64,000 bases of DNA from Bathynomus jamesi (taxonomy: Eukaryota; Arthropoda; Malacostraca; Isopoda; Cirolanidae). The position numbers and the translations under genes were made by a program. Every line of letters starts with the position of its first letter. The stretch's first letter is position 1. Shown piece by piece: positions 42,499-55,096 of the stretch. Below the pieces are notes generated by a model, which saw nothing but the letters and a program-made list of their open reading frames with translations, had not been told where the DNA came from and did not search any database. The stretch covers positions 1 through 64,000 of the forward strand of contig JAJOZX010005627.1 in the NCBI GenBank assembly GCA_023014485.1, written 5' to 3'.

Positions 42499-43443
42499 TA
42501 TTAAACTGTTCCGAGATTTTATACATAAACCAAACTATATAATGGAAACTGCAGGAAATGCACTCTCTTTCAAAGGAGCAAATATATGGAACGCAATTCC
42601 CATAAATATCAGACAAGCTTCATTATTAAATGCTTCTCGCAAATCACTAACGAAGTACTTCATTAGCTCCGACTAACGTAAAAGTTTACGTCATATCACT
42701 TTATTATATAATAATTATTATATTATATTAGTTTTATTTTATTATATTATTATATTATTATTATTATAATTATATTATATCACTTTATTATCATAATAAT
42801 CAATTTCCTATTTTATAATTAATTATTTAAAATATTATGGCTCCCACAAAATCATATCTGCTCTCAACTTACTTTAATCTTTTTAATCTTTAATTGATTT
42901 CATTAAATAATTTTAATTTCATTATTTATTATAATTTTTTTCATTAAGCATCATTTATATTTTTACAAGATATACAATTATTCATTTTTTGTAAAATTTT
43001 GTAAAATAATCAAATACTATGGCAATTGTTTCTGTAAATTTTGACCATTTCTTTATTATTACTGTTATTACTATTATTAGCATTATTATTATTATTATTA
43101 TTATTATATTATTATCATCATTGAGTGCATTTTCTATTTTTATTATTTTGTTAATACTATAACTATTACTTTGTCATTTCACTTATGTAATTAATATGTA
43201 ATTTATGTAGTAAATAAACTAAATCCCATTAATTTTTCCTAAAAAGCTTCCATGCTTTCAATGGCATATTCATATTAGAATACTGTAAAATATTAATGTC
43301 ATATCAGATATTTACTGTACAGAAAAATATTAGAAAAAATATTGTATTCTTTTTTCTAAATAAAATGTTTTAGTTTTTTGAGTTTTGAATTTCCTGCAGA
43401 AGGGAAGCGAAATATCAAATAATAATAATAAATAATAATAATG

Positions 43444-43481
<38 letters not shown>

Positions 43482-43993
43482 TTGCAGAGACTGAAAATAA
43501 ACGTTCAAATTGCTTAAATGTTCAATATTTTCAAATTTTTTTACAGAACCTTTTTTTTATTTTTTGTTAAAATTAATACATAAAATGTATCTGGAATCGA
43601 TACTTGAATGATGTACGATAACTGTAGTAAAATTTAAAAAGTTTATAATTTCAATTATTTCAGTGAAATTATATATCAAATAAAATATTAGACAGAATTT
43701 TTCAGAATTCGAATATCGAATTCTCAAATTTATATTCTTTAAATTGTTAGAAAAAATGTAATTTTACTTCGTTTTAAATTAAAAAAATTTTATTCTAATT
43801 TAATTAAAACATGGATTGATTTCAATGAAAAACGAGACCCAACGTTTTGGGTCATTTTGATGTCATTTATAATAATTGAAAATCAAGATGCTTTACAAAA
43901 TTTTACTAAAACCGTTTCTTTAAGTGTAATGAATTTATTTATTCGTGTCCTTATGTTTCATATTGTCAATTATACATGGCTAAATACTGATTT
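42499..43993. other. Very AT-rich DNA with (ATT)n and (AAT)n
   Basis: Short trinucleotide arrays at about 43,083-43,107 (ATT) and 43,418-43,482 (AAT). No gene. Probably worn repeats. Confidence 0.55.
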
Positions 43994-44001
43994 GTGTACA
44001 T

Positions 44002-44220
44002 CGGGCGTGCCCAACGTATGGCCGGCGGGCCAGAGTCTGGCCCGCAAAGATTTGTATCAGGCCCGGCTGGCGGATACTGAAAATTCATTATCTAATGTCA
44101 CATTTTATTTCAATAAAATTTAATTTTAAAATAAAATTTTATTTAAAATTTGCGCACTGGCCCTCGGTGTGGATTATTAATTGAAATATGGCTCTTCATG
44201 AAAAAAATTGGACACCCCTG
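44002..44220. mobile_element. 219-bp non-autonomous hAT
   Basis: Left end CGGGCGTGCCCAACGTATGG followed by GGCGGGCC; right end the complement of CAGGGGTGTCCAATTTTTTT, with GGCCCTCGG inward. GC-rich ends and AT-rich middle are typical of short hAT derivatives. Flanking GTGTACAT and GTCTATAT match at 6 of 8 positions, suggesting an old insertion. Confidence 0.7.
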
Positions 44221-44225
44221 GTCTA

Positions 44226-44228
<3 letters not shown>

Positions 44229-44318
<90 letters not shown>
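44229..44318. repeat. (TA)n(GA)n microsatellite
   Basis: TA run followed by a long pure GA run. Confidence 0.95.
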
Positions 44319-44322
<4 letters not shown>

Positions 44323-44329
44323 TTCTCTC

Positions 44330-44720
44330 TTACCATTTTTCTGGCCTCCTCCAACTCCACACCTTGTTTATAGAAACAACTTTCACACAATGAATCCACC
44401 TTTTATGCGAGCTTTCTCTCATACGCCTACTTTAGCATTATGTACTATTTTTCATCATACACTCCTCACCCATCCTGTCCACATGACCAAATCTCCTCAA
44501 CAAAACTCTCACCCATTCTCTGTTGATCACACAACACCGTCTCACCTCTTCATTTATATCACTTTATCAACCTTTTTTTACTCCCACTGTACCTTTCAGA
44601 CTATCCATTTAAACTGAGTACACCCTTTGCCATACTTTCACCTTCTTCATACAGGAAAGTTGATATAAGCATGCCTTTCTATATTCTTTTGGGTATTCAC
44701 AGATAACCGTTTCTTCCTTA
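44330..44720 (-). pseudogene. LINE reverse transcriptase C-terminal fragment
   Basis: Bottom strand codons near 44,520-44,440 read VLLRRFGHVDRMGEECMMKN, the well-known region close to the C-terminus of RTE/jockey-type LINE polyproteins (LRxFGHVxRM). A later piece resembling RWIHCVKVVSINK near 44,400 matches the region that follows in such proteins, in another frame. Stops and shifts are present and no reverse transcriptase core is seen. Old, 5'-truncated copy, probably a source of the reverse transcriptase for SINEs in its lifetime only. Confidence 0.55.
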
Positions 44721-45198
44721 TCAATGTTCAGGAAGCACCGTGCATGTACTTTCCTTCCCACTTCAGTTCTTTTATTCTTTTGTAAAACTTCGCTAATTTT
44801 TATTTTAGGGAGAGTGGGGGTGTGGGGGGGGGGGGAATTCGAGAACGTGGCGTGTTTTTAGCGAATTAAGCTTTTCTTTTATTTCCCATTTGTGAATTTT
44901 TCGATGTTTGAACATTTTTTTTTTAACTTAAAATTTAAGTCTTATTTTTTTTCCTCATTTTTACTTTTATTTATTTTAGGTTTGGGATTTGTTTATTTTT
45001 ATTTTATTAATTTCGTTAAATTTTATTTTATTTTCTATTCTCATTTTAACCATAACTTTGCATTAAATTAACACAATTTCGGAGGCAGATCCGGTTCGAT
45101 ATTTCGTTTCTTACCGATAAATATTGATAAAAATTATGGGGGTTTCAAGAAAGAACTTTTGAAACTGATTGTACAAGAATTTATCTCTACTGAATAAT
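44721..45198. other. No recognisable feature
   Basis: AT-rich, with a G10 run at about 44,826. No gene. Confidence 0.45.
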
Positions 45199-45851
45199 CA
45201 GAGGTGGGGAGTCGGAGTCGGGAGTCGGGAGTCGGGAGTCGGGGCTTTTTTGAAGAGTCGGGAGTCGGAGTCGGGAGTCGGTAAAAACGACCGACTCCCG
45301 ACTCTTTGATTCAATTTCTATATGCCAACAATTTACCAGAATACTACTCTGCCCTAAATAAATATCTTCCTGAACTAATTCTAGATTCACATTTCCACAT
45401 TGATTTATTGTTCTGGTAAATCTTAGCAAATGAATTTCATATTTCTATTTTAGGATACTAGGTACCATATAAAAATTAGCAATATATTAATATTAATTTA
45501 ATTAGCCCCTATTAGTAATGAGTCGTGGGCCTAGTAAAAAATCAGCAGTCTTTCAATATTTTAAGCTAAATGAGGATGAAAGTATTTTTATTTGTCAAGT
45601 AGAAAAGGATGGTAAAGAGTGTAATGCAAAAATTAGTGCTTACACTGGGAAACATGCTAATGCTCCAACTAGAGCCTCAAACTTGAAACGCCATCTACGA
45701 AACAAACATCCCAATATTTATAAGGTTGTAGATCAGCATGATAAGGAAAGAGTCGGGAGTCGGGAGTCGGGAGTCGGAGTCGGTTTTTAAAAATACCAAC
45801 TCAGGAGTCGGGAGTCGGGAGTCGGTTGCTTTTGGCCGACTCCCCATCCTG
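45199..45851 (+). mobile_element. hAT-like element with GAGTCGG arrays and a BED finger gene
   Basis: Ends CAGAGGTGGGGAGTCGG and the complement of CAGGATGGGGAGTCGG. Near-identical flanks ACTGAATA (45,189-45,196, two bases from the end) and ACTGAATT (45,852-45,859) suggest an 8-bp target duplication. Arrays of GAGTCGG/GGGAGTCGG lie at 45,206-45,280 (with a short inverted copy to 45,302) and at 45,750-45,845. Between them only one gene piece remains. Total 653 bp. The arrays are probably transposase binding sites. Confidence 0.8.
45518..45790 (+). CDS. Small BED-type zinc finger protein of an hAT element
   Basis: A 90-codon frame opens MSRGPSKKSAVFQYFKLNED and carries a BED finger: C26 and C35 (an unusually wide spacing of eight), H59 and H64, with the family-typical RASNLKRHLRNKHP. 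BED fingers are the DNA-binding N-terminal domain of hAT transposases. No catalytic part follows. Instead the frame runs straight into the GAGTCGG array, which adds RVGSRESGVGVGF before a stop. The reading frame is free of defects, while nothing else in the element is coding. It could bind the array DNA and act as a repressor, or simply be a recent deletion product. Confidence 0.7.
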   Translation: MSRGPSKKSAVFQYFKLNEDESIFICQVEKDGKECNAKISAYTGKHANAPTRASNLKRHLRNKHPNIYKVVDQHDKERVGSRESGVGVGF

Positions 45852-45897
45852 ACTGAATTGGCAAATGGCAAAGTATAAATGTACCGTAAAAATAAAA

Positions 45898-47010
<1,113 letters not shown>

Positions 47011-47343
47011 CTATAATATACGAGTGTATTTATATTTTACGCGAACATATTTTTTGAAATATAAGTAATGACCGCTTATTTGCATTCATATCCATATTTC
47101 CAAAAGTCACGTCCGCGTCAAACCTTTTTTTTTTACGTTTTACGTACCTGCAAGTATAAAATTTTGTGTTTCTTTATGTAGTACCTAAGTTGGCGCTGCC
47201 TCAAGTGAACTGTAGTAGTTTATTTTAATGTTTCTTTTTAATGTTTGGTAAGTATCTCACACACACTTTGTACATTAATGACATCATTAGCAAGAAAAAT
47301 GTTTACCGCTATGTGTTGTTTTGTTGAATTATATATATATAGT
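47011..47343. other. No recognisable feature
   Basis: AT-rich DNA without a gene or repeat I recognise. Confidence 0.4.
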
Positions 47344-47733
47344 CAGTGGTGTACGCTGGGTATGTCCACAGAGTATGCTGTAGCTGCAAATATATATATA
47401 TAATATATATATTATATATATATATATATTAATATATAATATTATATATATAATATTATATATATATCAGGTTGTAACATAAATTCTGCTCGATTAGAAA
47501 ACGGACGATAGATAATAGAATAACCTCAAGATAATGTGAAATAGTTTTAGAAATGTTGCAAAATACACGCAGCGACAGGTTCGCACAGGTTTTATCACGA
47601 TACAGAATGATACAGAATGACTTAGGTTAGTGTAGGCTTAGGTTAGTGTAGGATTAGGCTAATGAATATTTTCTCTGGTGTTTTTCATACAGTTACAACG
47701 CCACCCCTACGATATTACAGTAATTGAAAAAAC

Positions 47734-48675
47734 ATGGAGCCCACGAAAGAGCATATTCGACATGTGATGCTCTATGAGTTCCATAAAGAATCTAACGCTA
47801 GTGAATCCGCAAAAAACATTCAAAGAGTTTGTGGAAATGATGTTGTGAGCGAATGGATGTGTCGGAGATGGTTTGAGAAGTTCAGAAATGAAGACTCCAA
47901 TCTGAAAGATTATCATCGAACAGGATGACCAAATGAGTTAGATGAAGAGTTGCTGAAAGGCCTGTGGAGGAAAACCCAACGGTAACTGTAAGAGAACTTG
48001 GCCTGCAACTCGGCGTTAGCCATATGACCATTCATCGTCATTTGAAATTGTTAGGAAAAGTAGTGAAGGTTGGAAAATGGGCTCCGCATGATATGTCACA
48101 AGCGAATCTTCAACATCGAGTCGATATTTGCACATCACTGCATTCTCGGCAACTGCAGTCACCGTTTTTGAATCGAATCATCACTGGGGATGAAAAATGA
48201 GTCCTCTATAACAATATTAAGCGTCGATATCAGTGGCTTAGCCGTGAAACAAAACCTGAACCTCAGCCAAGGAATGGACCCCATCCAAGAAAATTTTGCT
48301 ATGCGTTTGGTGGGATATGCAAAAAATTATTCATTTTGAGCTTCTGCCAGATAACCAAACAATCACAGCTGAAGTCTACTGTCAACAACTCCAACGATTG
48401 AAGATGGCATTACAAGAAAAACGTCCTACATTAATTAATCGCAGAGGTGTTCTATTCCACCAGGATAACACGCGCCCTCACACTGCTCGAATCACCACTG
48501 CCCAATTGGGGGTATTTGGTTGGGAAAAAATGCCTCATCCACCTTATTCGCCGGACATCGCACCTTCAGACTACTATTTATTCATAAGTCTGCAACACCA
48601 CCTAGATGGACAAAAGTTGCAATCCAGGGAAGCTATCGAAAACGAAGTGATCGCTTTTTTATACTCGGAACCAAG
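47734..48675 (+). pseudogene. Mariner transposase (DD34D), 5' part
   Basis: The start codon at 47,734 opens MEPTKEHIRHVMLYEFHKES. A helix-turn-helix is followed by WMCRRWFEKFRNEDSNLKD. A stop/frameshift near 47,927 separates the second DNA-binding helix region (VRELGLQLGVSHMTIHRHLK). The first catalytic D is in ITGDEK, where the tryptophan that normally follows is now a TGA stop at 48,198. Then come WDMQKIIHFELLPDNQTI, HQDNTRPHTARI with the second D, and PPYSPDIAPSDYYLF with the third, 34 residues apart as in true mariners. The frame is cut by the LTR at 48,676. Dead before or independent of the insertion. Confidence 0.92.
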
Positions 48676-49200
48676 TGTAGTGATACGCTTTATTATTTAC
48701 TTTCTTCATTATTTATTTACGCTTCTTTCTACTTTACTATTTCTCTGTTTATTCTCTATCGGCTCTTTCTTTCATTTATCACTTTCTTCGTATAGTTTCC
48801 GGTAGCACGCCGAGTTCTGACTCTAAAAGACCGTTACAAAACGAAGGGGGGGGGAAGGTATATTAATACTCTTATTAACACTTATTACGTTTTATTAATT
48901 TCGAAAATGGTTTAGTTAATTAGGGGATATGCGAGTATGAAATATTACTAAATATATTTAGGTCGGAGAGGGCGCAAAACAATTTAACTTTAAGATCACA
49001 TGGCTCTAAATCTTACGCGTATCGCGTCCACCTCAAGACTGAAAACCGTTATAGGGTAGTCCACTCTCAAAGCCTATTCAGTATTACCAACCCTACCCAT
49101 TTTAAACAATTAGTTTCATAATTATTAGTAAATGATTTACATTAAACATTATCTTATTTAATTAAACAAAATTTAATATTCTTAACTAAGCATTACTACA
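48676..49200 (-). repeat. 3' LTR of the LARD-like element
   Basis: 525 bp, with a 9-G run at about 48,846. About 99.4% identical to the other LTR by eye. Confidence 0.92.
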
Positions 49201-52200
49201 CTCGCATCACCCCCTTGAAAATAAGTTTTTCCATTAGGAAAACTTATTAATATCGTTTAACAATGTCAATAAATTTATTCAACAAACTTATATATTTTGC
49301 AATTTTTTTTTTTTTTTTTTTTTTCTTTAACACTTATTCAAAGTTTAGAAATAGACAAGAAATAATAGAATGACAATTCCCATACATATATTGTATCATA
49401 TTATAAAAACCGAAAACTTTATAATTTTCACATTTGCATAAAATAACATTTCACTCTAATAATTAAATTACAACCTGTAACTAATCTATACATGCCAAAA
49501 AAAATAACAGAAAATTTTCTTACAGTGGCTACACAAATCTCAAGTTCACAATCTATTCCCGCGATTTCTCATCAACGATCGCTTTACATTCGAAACAATT
49601 ATTTGTATAGTTATACAGTTACTATCAGGGCAACATAGAAAAAAATAAGAAAAAGTTTACATAAAATACTGACCAAGAGCGCACATACTATTTCACGAAA
49701 AACACAACAATTGGGCAAATCGCACCCTTTTCACTTATAATTTCATTAGATAATAATCAGTACATTTATTTGCTGGACGTTGTTTAGATGACACTCCGCA
49801 CGCTGACAACGGATTTCAATTTTCAATCGCAGCTCTCCTGCTCACTTCGCTAGAATGCAAGGGATTGCATCAATCAATATGCAACAGGGCAGCACGCTAT
49901 AATGGTTCCGCTCTCTCTCCAATGGCGAAAAAAAAAACAAGAGACGTCCAATTCTAAAAGGATCAGGGGGGGAGATCTGAAAGCGGGACCACGCGCTGGA
50001 ATTGGACGGAATTTGCAATTCTAGAAGTCGATGAAGAAACTCGCCTTGTCTCATCTCCACTTTTGTCGGTGAACGCTGCTCTTCCTACGTCCAGCTGAAA
50101 GACTCTTCCACTGGCAACAATCAAACGATGACTCCGCCGTAGGCCGTTTCCCAACGAACCTACTGTATGTCTGTATGGACAGTACAGTCGTAGGCGCCCG
50201 TTCAAGCTCTCGTGGCTTGTCTACCGCGCGCTTTGTTGACACATATTTAGCGAAGCATTCGAGCAACGTGACCAGCTACTGCCCGAAAAATACCAGTAGA
50301 CCATCTTCGATCGAAACTTTCGTGTACCAAGACCCTGCACACGTAAATTTCTCTTCTCTTCCGGAACTGTCCTGCGCCAAGTCCCTGCGCATTCGGTTCC
50401 TCTCTTCTCTCTTCTCTTCCGAAACCATCCTGCGCCAAGTCCATGCGCATTCTGGTTTCTCTTCTCTCTCTCTCTCTCATTGGTGATCGATCACCTATCC
50501 GGTCGACTAAACTCACTTGATGGAACTCGGATTCAACTTGGTTGACCCAAATGAGCCTTTTCAATTTTGAAAAAAAAGTTTATTCTAAACGTGTTTCTGT
50601 ACTGCTTATCATTTCATATTTAATTTATCGAATTTTCTCGACAGTTCACTTCGAAACTAACTACACATTTGCTCTGGCCAAATTCACGGAAAAAATATAA
50701 AAATTTCGCAAAAATTTAATCAATCTAGCTACCAATAAGGTCACTTATGGCAGTTACAGCGAGAGATAAAAAAAGTCATAAAACGCTACGAACAAAATTG
50801 TACAGTATAAATATAAAAGCGCCCATACATAGTAACTGTTAGTATAATTTAAGAATTATTATTGTTCAAACTATCGTCAGAAATCACCTCAATACCTCTA
50901 AATACAAAAGACAAAAATGAACCCCAGAAACTTCATGTCATCCATTCTCTGACAATCATGAACCCTCTTGCTTTGAGGAGGAGCACACAGACGCCACAAA
51001 AACGTTACTGGCTATCTAAGGCTCCATTTCCGAGTGTACACTTGAGTCAATGTTTCAAATGCACTAGTTAACTCCGACTGAAGGTTTAAACAACAATAAT
51101 TTTCTAAACAGTTATTAAAAAGTAAAAAAAATTTAAATATTACTACCAAAAATTATTTTAATACAGTAATTCCAACTTGAAACGTCAAATTTCATAAGAA
51201 TTGAACTTGCAATTCGCAAATTACATCTGAGATACAACTCTCTCCTTCAACAGAAACCTCAGTATGGTTTGCAAATCACAGAAATCTCAGCAATTTATCG
51301 TTTCCAAGTGAAATACAAATTTGCATAATTATACTAAATAAGAATAGATCATATGTACTAAAAAAATACACGCACCCACTGTAAACAAACAACACATTAC
51401 ACAATTAAGAGCGGTCGCTTTGTTTGTAAGCGAACCTCTATACAAATATCCCTAACCGAATGAAACTGCATTATATCCTAACATAATTTCGTAATATTTT
51501 CCATGCAAACGCTCGAACTAAAAAAAAGGACATTTTTCATTTCTAATTCCAAATTAAAACATCCTTTTTAGAATACAATCTAAATTTGAACTAAAAATTT
51601 TACCATTGTCATTGAACTGGAAGAAAAATAAAAATCGGCCTACTGTACAAATAAAATTGATTATTGAATGAATTCATAAAACGTAAAAGAAAATTTTCTA
51701 CACAAATTTCTGTAATTCAAAAAAATTATAATATTCCAGATTTAGTAAAATGTGTACCGTAACTCACATTGGCCGCCAAAATAAAAATAAAATTTACTGC
51801 CGCTTTTAGGCCTATAATTAATAAATTCAATGTTATGCGCGGAAAGAGCTATTAGAATTTATCAAATTTGTGCTTTTAAAGAAAAATCCTATGCTTATTT
51901 ATGTTAAACCAATGAAAATTTTGTTAAATAACTAAAAATTTACTACTCAATAGACATACCGTAATAACGGTTAATCTCCGAACAATATTTTACGATAGGC
52001 CTACAAGAAATTCTTCTTAAGTACGATACAATAGCCATTTTACCAAATATGTCGGAATTGTCGTGAAATGAACGAAAGAAAGAGAGAGGAGAAAAAAATA
52101 ATCAGCTTACCTACCAAAGTTATGGGTATATAAATATATGTAATTATATATATAACTAATAAATACGTATTAGTTAATAAGTAAGTATATAATTAATGAG

Positions 52201-53180
52201 TATATAAAAAATACAAAAAAACTTATAAAAAATTTTACAACACACTTTCTCTATTGCAGTTAAACGAATTCTGCTTATTTTGAAATTTAACACAATCCTA
52301 TACGGCGACTTACAATCTGACAAATTTAACATGTTCAAGATTACCTTTCGACTGTCAATTAACTGTAACTTAACCTATATAGCGCGAAGCGAGCGAAGCA
52401 AAAAGCCCGTAAATCTATATCAACAAAATAATCCTATTATTATATACAGGCAATCGAAATATAATCAAAAATCTGCTAATGAAACCCAGAAAATTTCTCA
52501 CAAATTTTCGCTAAAACATTTTGAAAGGACCATATAAAATGTGTATCATACTGTATTTAAACTAACAATTTACTTACGTACAATTTTTTTTCTATATTAA
52601 TCGTTATTATTATATTACAATTACTACTAATTCCAAAAGTTTTAAACAAACAAGTAAACAACAGAGGTAAGCTGAACCAGGCATACAGTGGAAGAGACGA
52701 AAAGAAAAGAAAATTGAGTCTTCAGGCAGCACGATAATTTTCAAACTATACCCTCTCCGACCGAACGAAATTTAACGTAATAATGACTCGCGATATGGAG
52801 TCAGACAAACTTTTCTACCGAGTCTGTACCGCGACTAAGAATTTTGAGTCACTAGACTGTGAACGTAACGGAACAAACGATGAATTTCAGAATCCAACGA
52901 ACTCTCACGAAATTAAATTTTTGAGGCGTGAAGTTTTTCAGGGACGCTATCAGGATGCGAAGCGCCATTTTTAAATTTTATGTACAATGAAATTTTAAGG
53001 CATGAAAATCGAAATTTGCCTGCAAACGGGGTAAAATTTGCATTTAGATATTTTAATAATCGAAATAAAATATTCATTAACGCTATTTGTTATTATACCG
53101 GGTTTTAAGAATTTTAATCGAAATACTAACACGTGGGTAAGCCTCACAAAATATGATGTAAGACACCGCTAGCCACCAGA
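49201..53180 (-). other. Interior of the LARD-like element
   Basis: AT-rich, apart from a GC-richer block at 49,840-50,560. There are poly-T at about 49,303 and several short open frames of 60-105 codons without domains. The block is the only place with coding-like composition. On the bottom strand at about 50,510-50,555 the codons LIWVNQVESEFHQVSLV resemble the conserved early part of arthropod Gypsy Gag proteins, as in the Gag at 33,046. I infer a gag remnant, followed by CT-rich sequence and loss of the frame. Confidence 0.5.
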
Positions 53181-53704
53181 TGTAGTGATACGTTTTATTA
53201 TTTATTTTCTTCATTATTTATTTACGCTTCTTTCTACTTTACTATTTCTCTGTTTATTCTCTATCGGCTCTTTCTTTCATTTATCACTTTCTTCGTATAG
53301 TTTCCGGTAGCACGCCGAGTTCTGACTCTAAAAGACCGTTACAAAACGAAGGGGGGGGAAGGTATATTAATACTCTTATTAACACTTATTACGTTTTATT
53401 AATTTCGAAAATGGTTTAGTTAATTAGGGGATATGCGAGTATGAAATATTACTAAATATATTTAGGTCGGAGAGGGCGCAAAACAATTTAACTTTAAGAT
53501 CACATGGCTCTAAATCTTACGCGTATCGCGTCCACCTCAAGACTGAAAACCGTTATAGGGTAGTCCACTCTCAAAGCCTATTCAGTATTACCAACCCTAC
53601 CCATTTTAAACAATTAGTTTCATAATTATTAGTAAATGATTTACATTAAACATTATCTTATTTAATTAAACAAAATTTAATATTCTTAACTAAGCATTAC
53701 TACA
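53181..53704 (-). repeat. 5' LTR of the LARD-like element
   Basis: 524 bp, with an 8-G run at about 53,351. The promoter should lie here but no motif is assigned. Confidence 0.92.
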
Positions 53705-53708
53705 CAAG

Positions 53709-53793
53709 GGATTTCTTCGAACGTGGCATAAAAAACTTTTCTACAGGTGGGAGGAGGTTATAGAAAAAGAAGGGAATTATATTGATGATTAAT
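53709..53793 (+). pseudogene. Mariner transposase (DD34D), last 28 codons
   Basis: After the CAAG duplication the frame reads GFLRTWHKKLFYRWEEVIEK and ends in GNYIDD and a TAA, a standard mariner C-terminus. Together with 47,734-48,675 it accounts for a full-length transposase of about 350 residues that carries one frameshift and one premature stop. Confidence 0.88.
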
Positions 53794-53915
53794 GTTCATT
53801 ATGTCATTTAATTTTTGTTGTGAATAATTAAAAATTCGAGCAAATGTTTCCTTATAAGTCCTTTAATTTTTGTTTTGAATGAACTAAAAAATCGAGCAGA
53901 ATATATGTTACAACC

Positions 53916-53918
<3 letters not shown>

Positions 53919-53984
<66 letters not shown>
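53919..53984. repeat. (TC)n(TA)n microsatellite
   Basis: Directly outside the mariner right end. Confidence 0.95.
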
Positions 53985-53989
<5 letters not shown>

Positions 53990-54104
53990 GCATCGTAACT
54001 TTATATTAGTTTTCGTTTACTGTAGTAATATACTAATTTTTTGTAATTCGACTTTTAACTGGGTAGGCGGCGTATGCCCAGCTTACCCTGTATGCACGCT
54101 ACTG

Positions 54105-55001
54105 ATATATACACATTGTATGTTACTGTATTTTATCTTTCTATTATAGACATATCGTCATTCAGAGGTTTCCTTTCCCTCGTCTTATTCAACAAAGGTT
54201 TGTTTGCGTGTCCATATCGAAATGATGAGAGATTTCAGCATTTTTTGCATCGAAAATCTTTCAAAGAAACAGACAGATTCCTTCAAGCGAACCAACCCAT
54301 ATTAGAGTATTTATTTTATTATCATTCTTCATTCTTCATTCATCCATTTCCGAATTTTTTTTTTTTTTTTTTCATAATTTTTTTTTATTTTAAATTTTGG
54401 GATTATGTTCATAACTCTTATTTGGTCCAGTAAAACCTCCTAAAACTTAAAGGTTAAATTAAATATCAATAGTTTAGTTAACAATATCGTATTTCTATGT
54501 TAAAACTATTATAATAGTGTCGTACCGTAATTGTAATATTGTTAATATATTCTGATGTTTATGCAGTTTTTTACATTCATTCATAAAGATAGTTCAGTAT
54601 TTTTATGATTTCTTAGAGGTTTGCTACAACTCAGGAAAAGCATAATACTTTCGTATCCAGAGGTATTTTACGTGTTAACCCTTCCGCACTCTTAGCAATG
54701 ATCAGCATTTCATTCAAACTCTCTGGTGCAACGTTGGGGTCCCATAAATAGAATATCAAGCGTGAACACGCACGAGTTTTCCACGATAAAAGCGTTATGC
54801 GTTTCTCGGTTGTTCAAATGTGCGATAAGTTGTGTTAACTTTTAACTAAAGTTATATCGCTTCCTGTTTGATAAGCGAGGCTAAGCGATGTTGGATCTAT
54901 TCAGCGTTGGATGAGTAACTGTCTTCTACGTTTAGATGATGTACCTTCCCCTTATAAATGATTCGGGTTCAGTTGTCGTTACGAAAGAGGTTAAACTTCC
55001 C
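54105..55001. other. No recognisable gene
   Basis: A 119-codon frame at 54,074-54,433 is read through poly-T and has no domain. TTAACCCTTCCGCACTC at 54,676 resembles a piggyBac-like terminus without partner. Confidence 0.4.
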
Positions 55002-55096
55002 TTAACCCTTTAAACCAAAATTTTTTGTAGAGTTAAGTTATGAATTCGTGAATTTGAAACGTTACCAATTTGTAACAGTCGTCCTTAAAGGATTAC
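55002..55096. mobile_element. Worn copy of the TTAACCCTTTA MITE
   Basis: TTAACCCTTTAAACCAAA, then TTTTTTGTAGAGTTAAGTTA and CGTGAATTTGAAACGTTA align with 18,755-18,850. The right terminus is degraded (CCTTAAAGGATTA). Confidence 0.65.

Larger units (their letters stand above)
48676..53704 (-). mobile_element. LTR retroelement without pol (LARD-like)
   Basis: 525-bp and 524-bp LTRs with TGTAGT...ACTACA ends and a 4-bp target duplication CAAG (48,672-48,675 and 53,705-53,708). The LTRs differ at about two substitutions and one base in a G run. A polypurine tract (AAGGGGGTGATGCGAG) next to the left LTR and a possible primer-binding site (TGGTGGCTAGCGGTG, two bases inside the right LTR) place it on the bottom strand. 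The roughly 3,980-bp interior has no protease, reverse transcriptase or integrase. It must use proteins of another element. Confidence 0.88.
47467..53918 (+). mobile_element. DD34D mariner split by a 5-kb LTR element
   Basis: Inverted ends AGGTTGTAACATAAATTCTG, continuing CTCGAT, at the left and the matching complement at 53,890-53,917. Without the insertion at 48,676-53,704 and one 4-bp duplication, the element is about 1.42 kb. The (TA)n run on the left and a (TC)n(TA)n run on the right lie directly outside it. Confidence 0.88.
47344..54104. mobile_element. Possible outer hAT-like element holding a mariner and an LTR element
   Basis: CAGTGGTGTACGCTGGGTAT at 47,344 and the complement of CAGTAGCGTGCATACAGGGT, continuing AAGCTGGGCATACGCC, ending at 54,104 look like the two ends of one hAT-type family. 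Between them, apart from a mariner at 47,467-53,918 and microsatellites, only about 300 bp remain, a reasonable size for a small non-autonomous hAT. Flanks are TA-rich so the target duplication cannot be proved. They could be two separate fragments. Confidence 0.45.

Noticed and set aside
50175..50486. 103-codon top-strand frame in the LARD interior
   Set aside because: Serine-rich with CT repeats, no domain; the bottom strand gives the more sensible Gag-like reading.
54074..54433. 119-codon frame
   Set aside because: Runs through poly-T and low-complexity DNA and shows no family motif.
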